This document shows, one piece after another, positions 7,379-13,584 of a DNA stretch of 14,666 nucleotides. Every line of letters starts with the position of its first letter. The first letter of the stretch is position 1. Under the pieces are notes generated by a model. That model saw nothing but the letters and a program-made list of their open reading frames with translations, did no database searches and had not been told where the DNA came from. The position numbers and the translations under genes are program-made. Source of the DNA: an uncultured Oscillospiraceae bacterium (GTDB lineage: Bacteria; Bacillota; Clostridia; Oscillospirales; Oscillospiraceae); assembly GCA_958438185.1 (NCBI GenBank), contig CAUBQU010000007.1, forward strand, positions 1-14,666, given 5' to 3'.

Positions 7379-9886
7379 ATGAAACACCGAGGAAGAACCC
7401 TTGTGGCCCTGCTGCTGACGCTCTGCCTGGTGCTGGCGCTGTTTCCGGCAGCGGCTCTGGCGGCAGATGCAGGGCCGTGCACGGTCACGTACGAGCCCAA
7501 TGACCCGGCGCATTTGTATTTGGATGTGTTAGACCCTGTGCCCCTGTATCTTGCCTACACGGCGGGCGAGCAGGCCAAGGTCATGCCGTCCGTCGGCAAT
7601 AACTGTACGGTCTGGTACCGGGGGCTGCTCTTCAGCACAAAGAGCGGTTTCGTCTTCAAAGAATGGAACACGGTTGCCGACGGCAGCGGCAAGAGCTACC
7701 AGGAGGGGGATGTCCTGGCAGAGGCGATCGACGGGGACATTACCCTGTACGCCATCTGGGCCAAGGCGGCGACCCTGGTAGTTACCAATCGTATCGTCCT
7801 GCCGGATGACGCGCCGGAGGTTATGGATCTGCCAAGATATTATTCCTTCCTGCTCAACGGCCAGGCAGCGCGAGACGGTTCGATCGAGGCCTACCGGGAT
7901 CTGACATCTCCCACCCCGTTCTGGCGCGGTGAGACGCAGAATCCCCAGGGTGCCTATCTCGTCCCTGGGACAGACCTGGCCCTGGGCGAGGAGTTTTACA
8001 ACATCGCGTATATCGGCGACTATGAGCTGGAAAAGGTCGAGTATTATGTAAACGGGAGCCAGACGCCTATCGTCTGGAGCAGCGAAGCAGGCAAGCCGGA
8101 GGTCGACTTGATCCTGCGTGACGGCGTGACCCAGGTCGATGTGGTCAATACTTATAAAAAATCGGCTCTCGATGTCCAGGCCAAGGGCGTGACGCTCCAG
8201 CATCAGATCGCCCAGTCGGACGCGGCGGACTGGGATGGTGACGATACCGCTGCCCATAAAGCGACGGCCCAGCAGCCGGAGGTCAACTACCGGATGTCCG
8301 TCGACCTGAACGCCCTGACGCTGACGGAGAGCGGCAAGAATAACCTCGATGGTCTCACGCTGCGGGAGGGCCAGACCCTCTGGGCTGCACTGAAGGAAAA
8401 GTCCAGCCGTTATATTGACGGCTCCATCTTCCGCCTGCAGCTGCGCTGCAGCCCGGACGATTTTGCCGAGCTGACAGAAGCGGACTTTGCCGCGCTCAAG
8501 CTGGAGCATGCCTGGTTTGAACTGGACGAATGGGAGGCCGGGCATCCGGAAAGCGCCGTCGAGCTTGGGCTGCGGAAGGAGACGGGTGAGTATGAGATCA
8601 CCATCTACTTGCGCGTCAAAAACACGGGCGCCGAGATCAAAACGACACCGAGCGATACGCTGGAGCTTTCCGGCATTCGCCTGCGGCTGAAAAACGCGCT
8701 GACCGATGAGGACACGAACCGCACGCCCCGCAGCCTGCGCGTCACGGCGTCTGTCGCCGGTACTCTGCAGCTGTACCAGATCGGGCCGATTTCCATCAAC
8801 AGCCAGACAAACGAGGAACCCGAGTATGAAGAAAGCTTTTTGCCTGGCCGTAGATCGGAGCTGATCATCGGGAGCGAGAGCTTTGCCAATACGGCGCAGC
8901 TCTACTGGAAGGAGCTTCCCAGCAGCTACACGCTGGCGCTCTACAAGGTAGACGCCCAGACGGGCGACCCGTTGGCGGGCGCAGAATTTGGCCTGTTTTG
9001 CAACGAAAAACAGATCGCATCCGCGACATCTGGCCAGGATGGCTATGTCCTGTTTACACTGACGCAGGCGGAATACGATGCGATCGCGGTGACAGATACG
9101 CTTACTTACCGGGAGCTGGCCGCCCCGGAGGGCTACGCGACGCCGGACACGGCTTACCCGGTGCAGCGCACCGCGCTGCTGCGGGATGACCCGGACGGCG
9201 CAAAGCAGCAGGCCCAGACGGTCCGTAATTATGAAAAGGCTGCGCCGCCCGATCTCAATGGGAAGGACCACGTGGCTTATGTCTGCGGCTATCCCGATGG
9301 GACCGTCCGTCCCAACGGCGCGCTGACCCGGGCGGAGACGGCGACCATGCTCTACCAGCTCCTGACAAAGGAATGGCGTGCTGAAATCCACACGACGCAA
9401 AATCCGTACCAGGATGTCAGCGCCAGCGCCTGGTATAACGAGACGGTCTCGACGATGACGAAGGGCGGCTATATCGCCGGTTACCCAGACGGCACGTTTG
9501 GCGGTGACCGCAGCATCACCCGGGCGGAGTTTGTCGCGATGCTGGTGCGCTTTATCGGCGTGCAGCAGGAGCAGTGCAGCTTCCCGGACGTCCCGGCCAG
9601 TCATTGGGCCTATGCCTGCATTGCCACCGCCACCCAGGCGGGCTGGCTCTCCGGGTATACCGACGGCACCTTCCAGCCTGACCGCAGCATCACACGGGCC
9701 GATGCGATGGCGATCATCAACCGCGTCCTGGACCGCGGTGTCAGCCAGGGCAGCACGCTGTTGAGCTACCATGTCTGGCCCGACAATGACCCCACGGCCT
9801 GGTACTACTACGAGATCATCGAAGCGACCAACGCCCATGAATACACCGGCACCCGCCCGAACGAAAACTGGACGAAGCTCTTTTGA
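7379..9886 (+). CDS. Secreted SLH-domain surface protein with InlB-type and SpaA-like domains
   Basis: An 835-residue exported protein. A Sec signal peptide (MKHRGRTLVALLLTLCLVL, cleavage probably after ALA near residue 29) is followed by a Flg_new/InlB B-repeat-like unit ending in GDITLYAIWAK (about 75-130). A long middle region (about 130-510) is not recognised. Then comes a SpaA/Cna-B-like domain (about 517-612) with the Lys motif LYKVDAQTG (K523) and an E-box YRELAAPEGY (E579), which could form an isopeptide bond. Three SLH repeats close the protein: 625-668, 677-725 and 735-785, with TRAE, TRAE and TRAD. SLH repeats bind pyruvylated wall polymers. No LPXTG sorting signal is seen. The ATG at 7379 was chosen for the signal peptide; its ribosome binding site (GCGAGG) is modest. 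It is a single gene with its own -10 and terminator. Confidence 0.88.
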   Translation: MKHRGRTLVALLLTLCLVLALFPAAALAADAGPCTVTYEPNDPAHLYLDVLDPVPLYLAYTAGEQAKVMPSVGNNCTVWYRGLLFSTKSGFVFKEWNTVADGSGKSYQEGDVLAEAIDGDITLYAIWAKAATLVVTNRIVLPDDAPEVMDLPRYYSFLLNGQAARDGSIEAYRDLTSPTPFWRGETQNPQGAYLVPGTDLALGEEFYNIAYIGDYELEKVEYYVNGSQTPIVWSSEAGKPEVDLILRDGVTQVDVVNTYKKSALDVQAKGVTLQHQIAQSDAADWDGDDTAAHKATAQQPEVNYRMSVDLNALTLTESGKNNLDGLTLREGQTLWAALKEKSSRYIDGSIFRLQLRCSPDDFAELTEADFAALKLEHAWFELDEWEAGHPESAVELGLRKETGEYEITIYLRVKNTGAEIKTTPSDTLELSGIRLRLKNALTDEDTNRTPRSLRVTASVAGTLQLYQIGPISINSQTNEEPEYEESFLPGRRSELIIGSESFANTAQLYWKELPSSYTLALYKVDAQTGDPLAGAEFGLFCNEKQIASATSGQDGYVLFTLTQAEYDAIAVTDTLTYRELAAPEGYATPDTAYPVQRTALLRDDPDGAKQQAQTVRNYEKAAPPDLNGKDHVAYVCGYPDGTVRPNGALTRAETATMLYQLLTKEWRAEIHTTQNPYQDVSASAWYNETVSTMTKGGYIAGYPDGTFGGDRSITRAEFVAMLVRFIGVQQEQCSFPDVPASHWAYACIATATQAGWLSGYTDGTFQPDRSITRADAMAIINRVLDRGVSQGSTLLSYHVWPDNDPTAWYYYEIIEATNAHEYTGTRPNENWTKLF

Positions 9887-9921
9887 GCGGAGCCATATGG
9901 AATCACTTGAATAATATTAGC

Positions 9922-9958
9922 AAAAACGCGCCTGCAGCCGGACAGCAGGCGCGTTTTT
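9922..9958 (+). terminator. Terminator of the SLH protein gene
   Basis: A 14-bp perfect stem AAAAACGCGCCTGC / GCAGGCGCGTTTTT with a 9-base loop. The A and T ends make it usable in both directions. Confidence 0.85.
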
Positions 9959-9963
9959 GGGCG

Positions 9964-9999
9964 AAAAAGCCCCTGTGGAAGCTTCCTTCCACAGGGGCT
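9964..9999 (-). terminator. Terminator of tRNA-Leu
   Basis: On the minus strand AGCCCCTGTGGAAG / CTTCCACAGGGGCT pair over 14 bp around a 4-base loop, followed by TTTT(T). The 5' arm starts with the final A of the encoded CCA, so tRNA and terminator share a base. Confidence 0.85.
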
Positions 10000-10085
10000 G
10001 GTGCCGCTGACCGGGCTCGAACCGGTACGCTTTTTGGGGCGAGGGATTTTAAGTCCCTTGTGTCTACCAATTCCACCACAGCGGC
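9999..10085 (-). tRNA. tRNA-Leu (anticodon UAA)
   Basis: An 87-nt tRNA. The acceptor stem GCCGCTG / CAGCGGC is perfect, the discriminator is A and CCA is encoded. The anticodon stem GGGA / TCCC encloses CTTAAAA, giving anticodon UAA, which reads UUA (and by wobble UUG). A long variable arm (CTCGCCCC...GCG type) marks it as a class II tRNA. The T arm is CCGG-TTCGAGC-CCGG. The gene stands alone with its own promoter and terminator. Confidence 0.97.
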
Positions 10086-10099
10086 AAAGCACATGGCAT

Positions 10100-10128
10100 A
10101 TTGTATCATTCTTTTGGAACAGCGTCAA
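10100..10128 (-). promoter_or_regulatory. Promoter of tRNA-Leu
   Basis: On the minus strand TTGACG (10128-10123), a 17-base spacer and TACAAT (10105-10100), with TGA directly before (extended -10). It is close to consensus, as expected for a stable RNA gene. Confidence 0.85.
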
Positions 10129-10152
10129 GATACGCTGCTGTTTTCCCGGGTG

Positions 10153-10881
10153 TTATTTTTGCACTTGCGTTGGCAAGGACGTTTCTTTTTCGCCGGGGAA
10201 AAAGACGGCGTGGAGGTCAAAGCTGGCCTGGGGGCCGACGCGGCCCTGCAGCCAGGTTTCCTGGTCCGTGGCCTGGCCGAAGATCTGCAGCGTCTGCCCG
10301 GCGAAGCACTCATGGCAGTAGGAGATCTCCAGCTGCTGCACTGGCCGGGGCGGCAGGACAGACAGGGCATAGTCCGGATATTTGGCGTTGTTCAGGTGCC
10401 CATTGCAGTCGATGTCCGCCGCCTGAACGGTGACGGCACCCAGCGACTCCAGCACCCGGGGCATTGCCGGGCGGCGCAGCGGCGCGTCCTTGCCGCTTGC
10501 TTGGGCGGGGAAGCGTTGCATCTCCGGGATATCATCCATGGTGCGGATGCGGCGTGTCTGCAAATCTACCAGGATCCACGCCTGGACGGCTTCCGCGATT
10601 AGCGTGTTACCCTCCAGTAGGTCAAATTCCCGGCGGGACAGGCCGTGCTTGACTGGGCGGATCCAGGTGCGCAGGGTCAGCGGTGCGCGGGGGATGGGGC
10701 GATGGATCCGCACCCAGCTGCGGGCGATCATCCAGGCGCAGCGGTAGCGGTCGAGCATCGTCTGGCGGCCGCAGCCCCAGAGGTCAGCGTGGGCAGTCGC
10801 CCCGGCTTCCAGCAACTGCAGCAGGCCACAGAGCCCATCGGCAGGCGGCGTCATGGTTTTGGTCAGAATTTCGTGCATCAT
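10153..10881 (-). CDS. Acyl-ACP thioesterase (FatA/FatB family)
   Basis: A 242-residue cytosolic enzyme expected to hydrolyse acyl-ACP and release free fatty acids. It is built of two hotdog folds. The first spans about 3-115 (ARSWVRIHRPIPRAPLTLRT, the usual substrate-binding half). The second starts near 145 and holds the catalytic DIDCNGHLNNAKYPDYAL, with D156, N160, H162 and N164 at the known Asp/Asn/His/Asn positions. The length fits bacterial members. Two ATGs are adjacent at 10881 and 10878; an AAAGGGAAG ribosome binding site precedes them. It is a single gene, read from a promoter near 10951-10978. The tRNA-Leu promoter sits just after its stop, with a weak hairpin CAGCGT/ACGCTG (10120-10137) overlapping that promoter's -35. 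Confidence 0.9.
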   Translation of the reverse strand: MMHEILTKTMTPPADGLCGLLQLLEAGATAHADLWGCGRQTMLDRYRCAWMIARSWVRIHRPIPRAPLTLRTWIRPVKHGLSRREFDLLEGNTLIAEAVQAWILVDLQTRRIRTMDDIPEMQRFPAQASGKDAPLRRPAMPRVLESLGAVTVQAADIDCNGHLNNAKYPDYALSVLPPRPVQQLEISYCHECFAGQTLQIFGQATDQETWLQGRVGPQASFDLHAVFFPGEKETSLPTQVQK

Positions 10882-10950
10882 GCTTCCCTTTCCCCAAGAA
10901 AATCCCAGCGCCCCGGATAGCCAAGAACAGCAGAGGTGCGCTTTTTATCT

Positions 10951-10978
10951 ATCATACCGCAAAATCGTACGTTTGAAA
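10951..10978 (-). promoter_or_regulatory. Promoter of the thioesterase gene
   Basis: On the minus strand TTTCAA (10978-10973), a 16-base spacer and TATGAT (10956-10951). The leader is about 60 bases. Confidence 0.5.
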
Positions 10979-11000
10979 AGAGAAAATCACCGCTGCGGCA

Positions 11001-11034
11001 AAAAAGTAACACGGCAAGCGCCGTGTTACTTTTT
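11001..11034 (-). terminator. Terminator of the DUF368-PAP2 operon
   Basis: A 15-bp perfect stem AAAAAGTAACACGGC / GCCGTGTTACTTTTT with a 4-base loop lies 32 bases after the PAP2 stop. The minus-strand tail is TTTTTTGCC. Confidence 0.85.
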
Positions 11035-11066
11035 ACAAGGAGTAGCACGTTTGTGCGGCAGCCGGG

Positions 11067-11575
11067 CTAGGGGCCGGCTGCCACCGCGCAGGGCCAGCAG
11101 ACCGATGCTAGGCCCAGTAGCAACGCGCCGAGAATATCGCTGGGGAAGTGGACGTAGAGATATAGCCGCGAGAAGGCGATGAGCGCCGCCAGCGGGATGG
11201 CGGCATAGCCAAAGCGCCGGTCCGCCCCGGTCAGGACGGTCGCGCCGATGACGGAGGCCAGGGTGTGCCCCGAGGGAAACGAGTAATCCGTGGAGTTGGC
11301 GATGAGAAGTGGGACGCTCTGGTCCAGCCAGCAGGCCGGGGGCGGGCGACAAGGTGCTTGAGCAGCCCGTTGCCGATGATAACGCCCAAGGCCAGGCCGC
11401 CCAGCAGGAGCGCGCCGTGCTTGCGGTATTTCTTTGTGCAGAGCAGGCCGAGTGCGGCTAAGATCCAAATCAGGCCGCCGTTTCCCAAGGCGGTGATCCG
11501 CGGCATCCAGGTATCCAGAAATGGGCAGACGAGATGCTGCTGGATGGCGTGCAGAATTTGCCAATCAAGATTCAT
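11067..11575 (-). pseudogene. PAP2 phosphatase (PgpB/BcrC-like), split by a one-base shift
   Basis: A small membrane phosphatase of the PAP2 superfamily, whose members dephosphorylate undecaprenyl pyrophosphate or phosphatidylglycerol phosphate. Frame 1 starts at the ATG at 11575 (MNLDWQILHAIQQHLV) and carries the C1 motif KHLVARPRP. Frame 2 resumes at CWLDQSVPLLIANSTDY and carries C2 FPSGHT and C3 SRLYLYVHFPSD. All three catalytic motifs are present but C1 is out of frame with C2/C3. The span is 509 bases; one added base gives exactly 170 codons, the normal size. The shift lies near the G5 run at 11338-11342. It may be a true mutation or a sequence error. AAGGAGG precedes the start, and its ATG overlaps the DUF368 stop (ATGA), so the two are coupled. 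Confidence 0.85.
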
Positions 11576-12492
11576 GAGAGCTTCCTCCTTTTCTGGAGCG
11601 GGCGCGCGGGATTTGCCTGCCCGACTTTGCATTTGCGCAGGGCCTCCAGCGCCAGCAGCAGGGCCGCGTCCAGCAGGAAGGCCGGGAGGTGGAACGTTGC
11701 GGCGGTGAGTGCCGGCAGCGGTTTTGGCAGACTGGCGGGGCCGTTTGCGATGGCGTAGAGCGAGCCCAGCATCAGGCCCAGGATCAGCCAGACCATCGGC
11801 CCGCGGAATTTTTGCAGCGCTGCGCGGATGGCCCGGATCGAGAGCGCCACACCAGCGAGGATCCCCAGCCCCAGGGCGCACAGCCCCGGGACAGCGGAAA
11901 GCTGCAGGTGCAGGACCGCGCGGATCACCTGTACGGTGGACAGATGCATCCCCGCGATCAGCAGAATCGAGGAGCCGGAGACGCCCGGCAGGACCATCGC
12001 CGTAATGGCGACAGCGCCAGCCAGAAACAGATAGCCAAATTGCAGCGGCTGCAGGTGGCTATAATCCACACTGCCGATGCTGCCCGCGCCGGAGCGCAGC
12101 AGCGTCAGGCCGATGACGATGGCGGCCCCCAGCAGCGCAAACCAGGCGTGGTGCAGCGGCTGGCGCAGCGCGTCCCGCTCCTCAAGGATGACGAACGGCA
12201 CCGCGCTGACCGTCAGGCCCAGAAACAGAGAGCTCATAAAATAAATGTGCGCGGAAAACAGGCGGGTCAAAAGGCAGGCGCAGGCTGCCATCCCGATGTC
12301 CCAGCCGACCCCCAGCCGCAGGAGATACCCCAAGGCGGCCCGCTGCGCCGGTCTGCGGCTTCGGAAAAGATCGTGCAGCGCGTCAAGAAAGCGCTTATAA
12401 AAGCCGAGGATATAGGCAACCGTCCCGCCGGAGACCCCGGGGACGCTGTCGGCCAGCGCCATACAAAACCCGTGGAATGCTGTTGAAATCAT
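11572..12492 (-). CDS. DUF368 family, PopT-type undecaprenyl-phosphate translocase
   Basis: A 306-residue polytopic inner-membrane protein. The family's two related loops are seen: ADSVPGVSGGTVAYILGFY (14-32) and MVLPGVSGSSILLIAGM (166-182), an internal duplication. About eight hydrophobic segments and a basic C-terminus (KRRKLS) are visible, with full family length. Recent work assigned DUF368 (PopT) to return of undecaprenyl phosphate across the membrane for reuse; I apply that by family only. The start at 12492 overlaps the TGA of the flippase remnant (ATGA), and its own TGA overlaps the PAP2 ATG. The ribosome binding site AGCAGGTG is weak, consistent with translational coupling. It is the only clearly intact gene in the stretch 11067-13578. 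Confidence 0.87.
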   Translation of the reverse strand: MISTAFHGFCMALADSVPGVSGGTVAYILGFYKRFLDALHDLFRSRRPAQRAALGYLLRLGVGWDIGMAACACLLTRLFSAHIYFMSSLFLGLTVSAVPFVILEERDALRQPLHHAWFALLGAAIVIGLTLLRSGAGSIGSVDYSHLQPLQFGYLFLAGAVAITAMVLPGVSGSSILLIAGMHLSTVQVIRAVLHLQLSAVPGLCALGLGILAGVALSIRAIRAALQKFRGPMVWLILGLMLGSLYAIANGPASLPKPLPALTAATFHLPAFLLDAALLLALEALRKCKVGQANPARPLQKRRKLS

Positions 12493-12971
12493 TGTAGCAC
12501 CTGCTTTCTGTGAAAAATGACCTGTGCAGTAGCTGCCAGTGGAGGAAGCCCCTGCAGAAATAGAATTGCGATTCCGCCAAGCTGCGCTCAGCGCCAGCCG
12601 GGCCAGCGGAAGAGTAAAAATGCGGCTTGCGCCAGAAGTATGCCGGTATTCAGCGCCAAGACCCGGCCGGAGAAGGGAAAGGGCAGCAGCCGCCGGGCGC
12701 CGCAGGTGATGGTGCGCAGCCCGACGGTGAAGATATCTGCTCGGTCCTGCTGGCAATCGGCGGAAAAACGGAAGACTGCGTCGGTAATATCCAGCGATAC
12801 GATTGGGAGCAGCAGATCCCCGGTCTGGGTGATGAGGTCAGCGGTCCCGTATGCCGCGGGGGAGAGATAGCCGGTGTAAAAGCGGACCATGAAAAACACC
12901 AGCAGCTTGGAGCCAAAGGTCCCGATGCTGAGCAGCAGGGTATTTGTGGCAAGAGTGCGATACTTGTTCAC
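12489..12971 (-). pseudogene. Remnant of an oligosaccharide flippase (Wzx/PST type)
   Basis: The frame from the GTG at 12971 begins NKYRTLATNTLLLSIGTFG and continues through RFYTGYLSPAAYGTADLIT to SLDITDAVFRFSAD. This is the typical N-terminus of a polysaccharide flippase with two membrane segments. After about residue 90 it no longer follows the usual course. At codon 128 there is an in-frame TGA (12588-12590). The same frame then stays open for 32 more codons (GGIAILFLQGLPPLA...VIFHRKQVLQ), which look like a flippase C-terminus, and ends in a TGA that overlaps the DUF368 ATG. The full span is exactly 161 codons against about 480 for the family. I infer a large in-frame internal deletion plus one nonsense change. 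The GTG overlaps the stop of the glycosyltransferase remnant (GTGA). Confidence 0.7.
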
Positions 12972-13030
12972 GCCGCAGGCACCTTCGCGAAGTGGGACAG
13001 GCACCAGTCGCTGGTGACCAAAATTTTCAT
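12968..13030 (-). pseudogene. 20-codon remnant of a family 4 glycosyltransferase
   Basis: A short open frame with a good AGGAGG 8 bases before its ATG encodes MKILVTSDW followed by CLSHFAKVPAA and TGA. The first nine residues are the usual opening of GT4 enzymes (MKILvTSDWyxPxxnGv...). The stop overlaps the flippase GTG (GTGA). The simplest reading is an internal deletion that removed nearly the whole enzyme but kept start, stop and coupling. With so few residues the family call is tentative. A competing out-of-frame ATG at 13037 sits too close to the same AGGAGG. Confidence 0.5.
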
Positions 13031-13083
13031 AAAGCATGCCTCCTGTTTGTGCAAGATGGGGCTGTGCTGGTGGTTCCAGGATA

Positions 13084-13131
13084 GAAAAAGGGTTCTCTTC
13101 CAATGGACAATGCCATTGTAAGAGAACCCTT
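13084..13131 (-). terminator. Long hairpin terminator between EamA and the envelope operon
   Basis: AAGGGTTCTCTT / AAGAGAACCCTT (13088-13099 with 13120-13131) is extended inward by CAATGG/CCATTG after one mismatch. The minus-strand tail is TTTTTCTATCC. It should end transcripts from the EamA gene. It also contains a TACAAT on the minus strand (13120-13115) that could be a -10. Confidence 0.75.
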
Positions 13132-13141
13132 AAAACATGGG

Positions 13142-13170
13142 ATAAACGGTTGTTAAACAGAGTTTAAACC
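13142..13170 (-). promoter_or_regulatory. Regulator box 2: three GTTTAa units at 11-bp steps
   Basis: On the minus strand GTTTAAAC (from 13169), GTTTAAC (from 13158) and GTTTATC (from 13147) repeat at exactly 11-bp steps, the spacing of OmpR/PhoB-family direct repeats. It lies between the EamA stop (inside the box) and the terminator, upstream of the glycosyltransferase-flippase-DUF368-PAP2 chain. A matching box stands before the HisKA-wHTH gene at 14617-14635. Confidence 0.6.
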
Positions 13171-13578
13171 AGCATCAAAAGCGTCCCGGCGGTGAGAAGG
13201 GCCAGGCCGAGGGCGGATTTTTTGGTCAGCCGTTCGTGGAATACGACGTAGGAGAACAGGACGGTCACCAAAATGCTCAACTTGTCGATGGGGACGACCA
13301 CGCTGGCGGGGCCCAGCTGCAGCGCCCTATAATAGCACAGCCAGCTTGCACCGCTGGCAAGGCCGGAGAGGATGAGAAACAGCAGCGTCCTGCCGTGGAG
13401 CGCCGCCAGGCTCCCCTGGGAGCCGACGAGGAAGACCATCCCCTCAGGCAAATAGCAGTACGACGACGGTCCGGATGGCCGTGGCGACGGTGGAATCCGT
13501 CTTGCGGATGCCGCACTTTGCCAAAATCGCCGTCACCCCGGCGAAGAACGCCGAGCCGAACGCATAGAAGATCCACAT
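13164..13578 (-). pseudogene. EamA-family transporter, split by a one-base insertion
   Basis: A small drug/metabolite-type transporter (about 140 residues, four to five membrane segments). Frame 1 from the ATG at 13578 reads MWIFYAFGSAFFAGVTAILA...IRTVVVLLFA and then meets TGA. Frame 2 resumes at GMVFLVGSQ and runs through LSGLASGASWLCYYRALQLGPA to a normal end. Removing one base, the T at plus position 13444 in the stretch read on minus as TGAGGGG, restores AWGMVF and gives exactly 138 codons. The start has GGAGGG across the stop of the preceding regulator gene (gap of 6 bases), so the two form one operon. Substrate unknown. Whether the insertion is real or an error next to a G run cannot be told here. 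Confidence 0.8.
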
Positions 13579-13584
13579 GCTCCG

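Noticed and set aside
7529..9838. A 769-codon open frame antisense to the SLH protein gene
   Set aside because: Its sequence has no recognisable domain and lies fully opposite a well-supported exported protein. Such frames arise from the high-GC codon pattern.
12588..12590. Recoding of the flippase TGA as selenocysteine or tryptophan
   Set aside because: No SECIS-like hairpin was seen just after it, and TGA serves as the normal stop of several other genes in the window.
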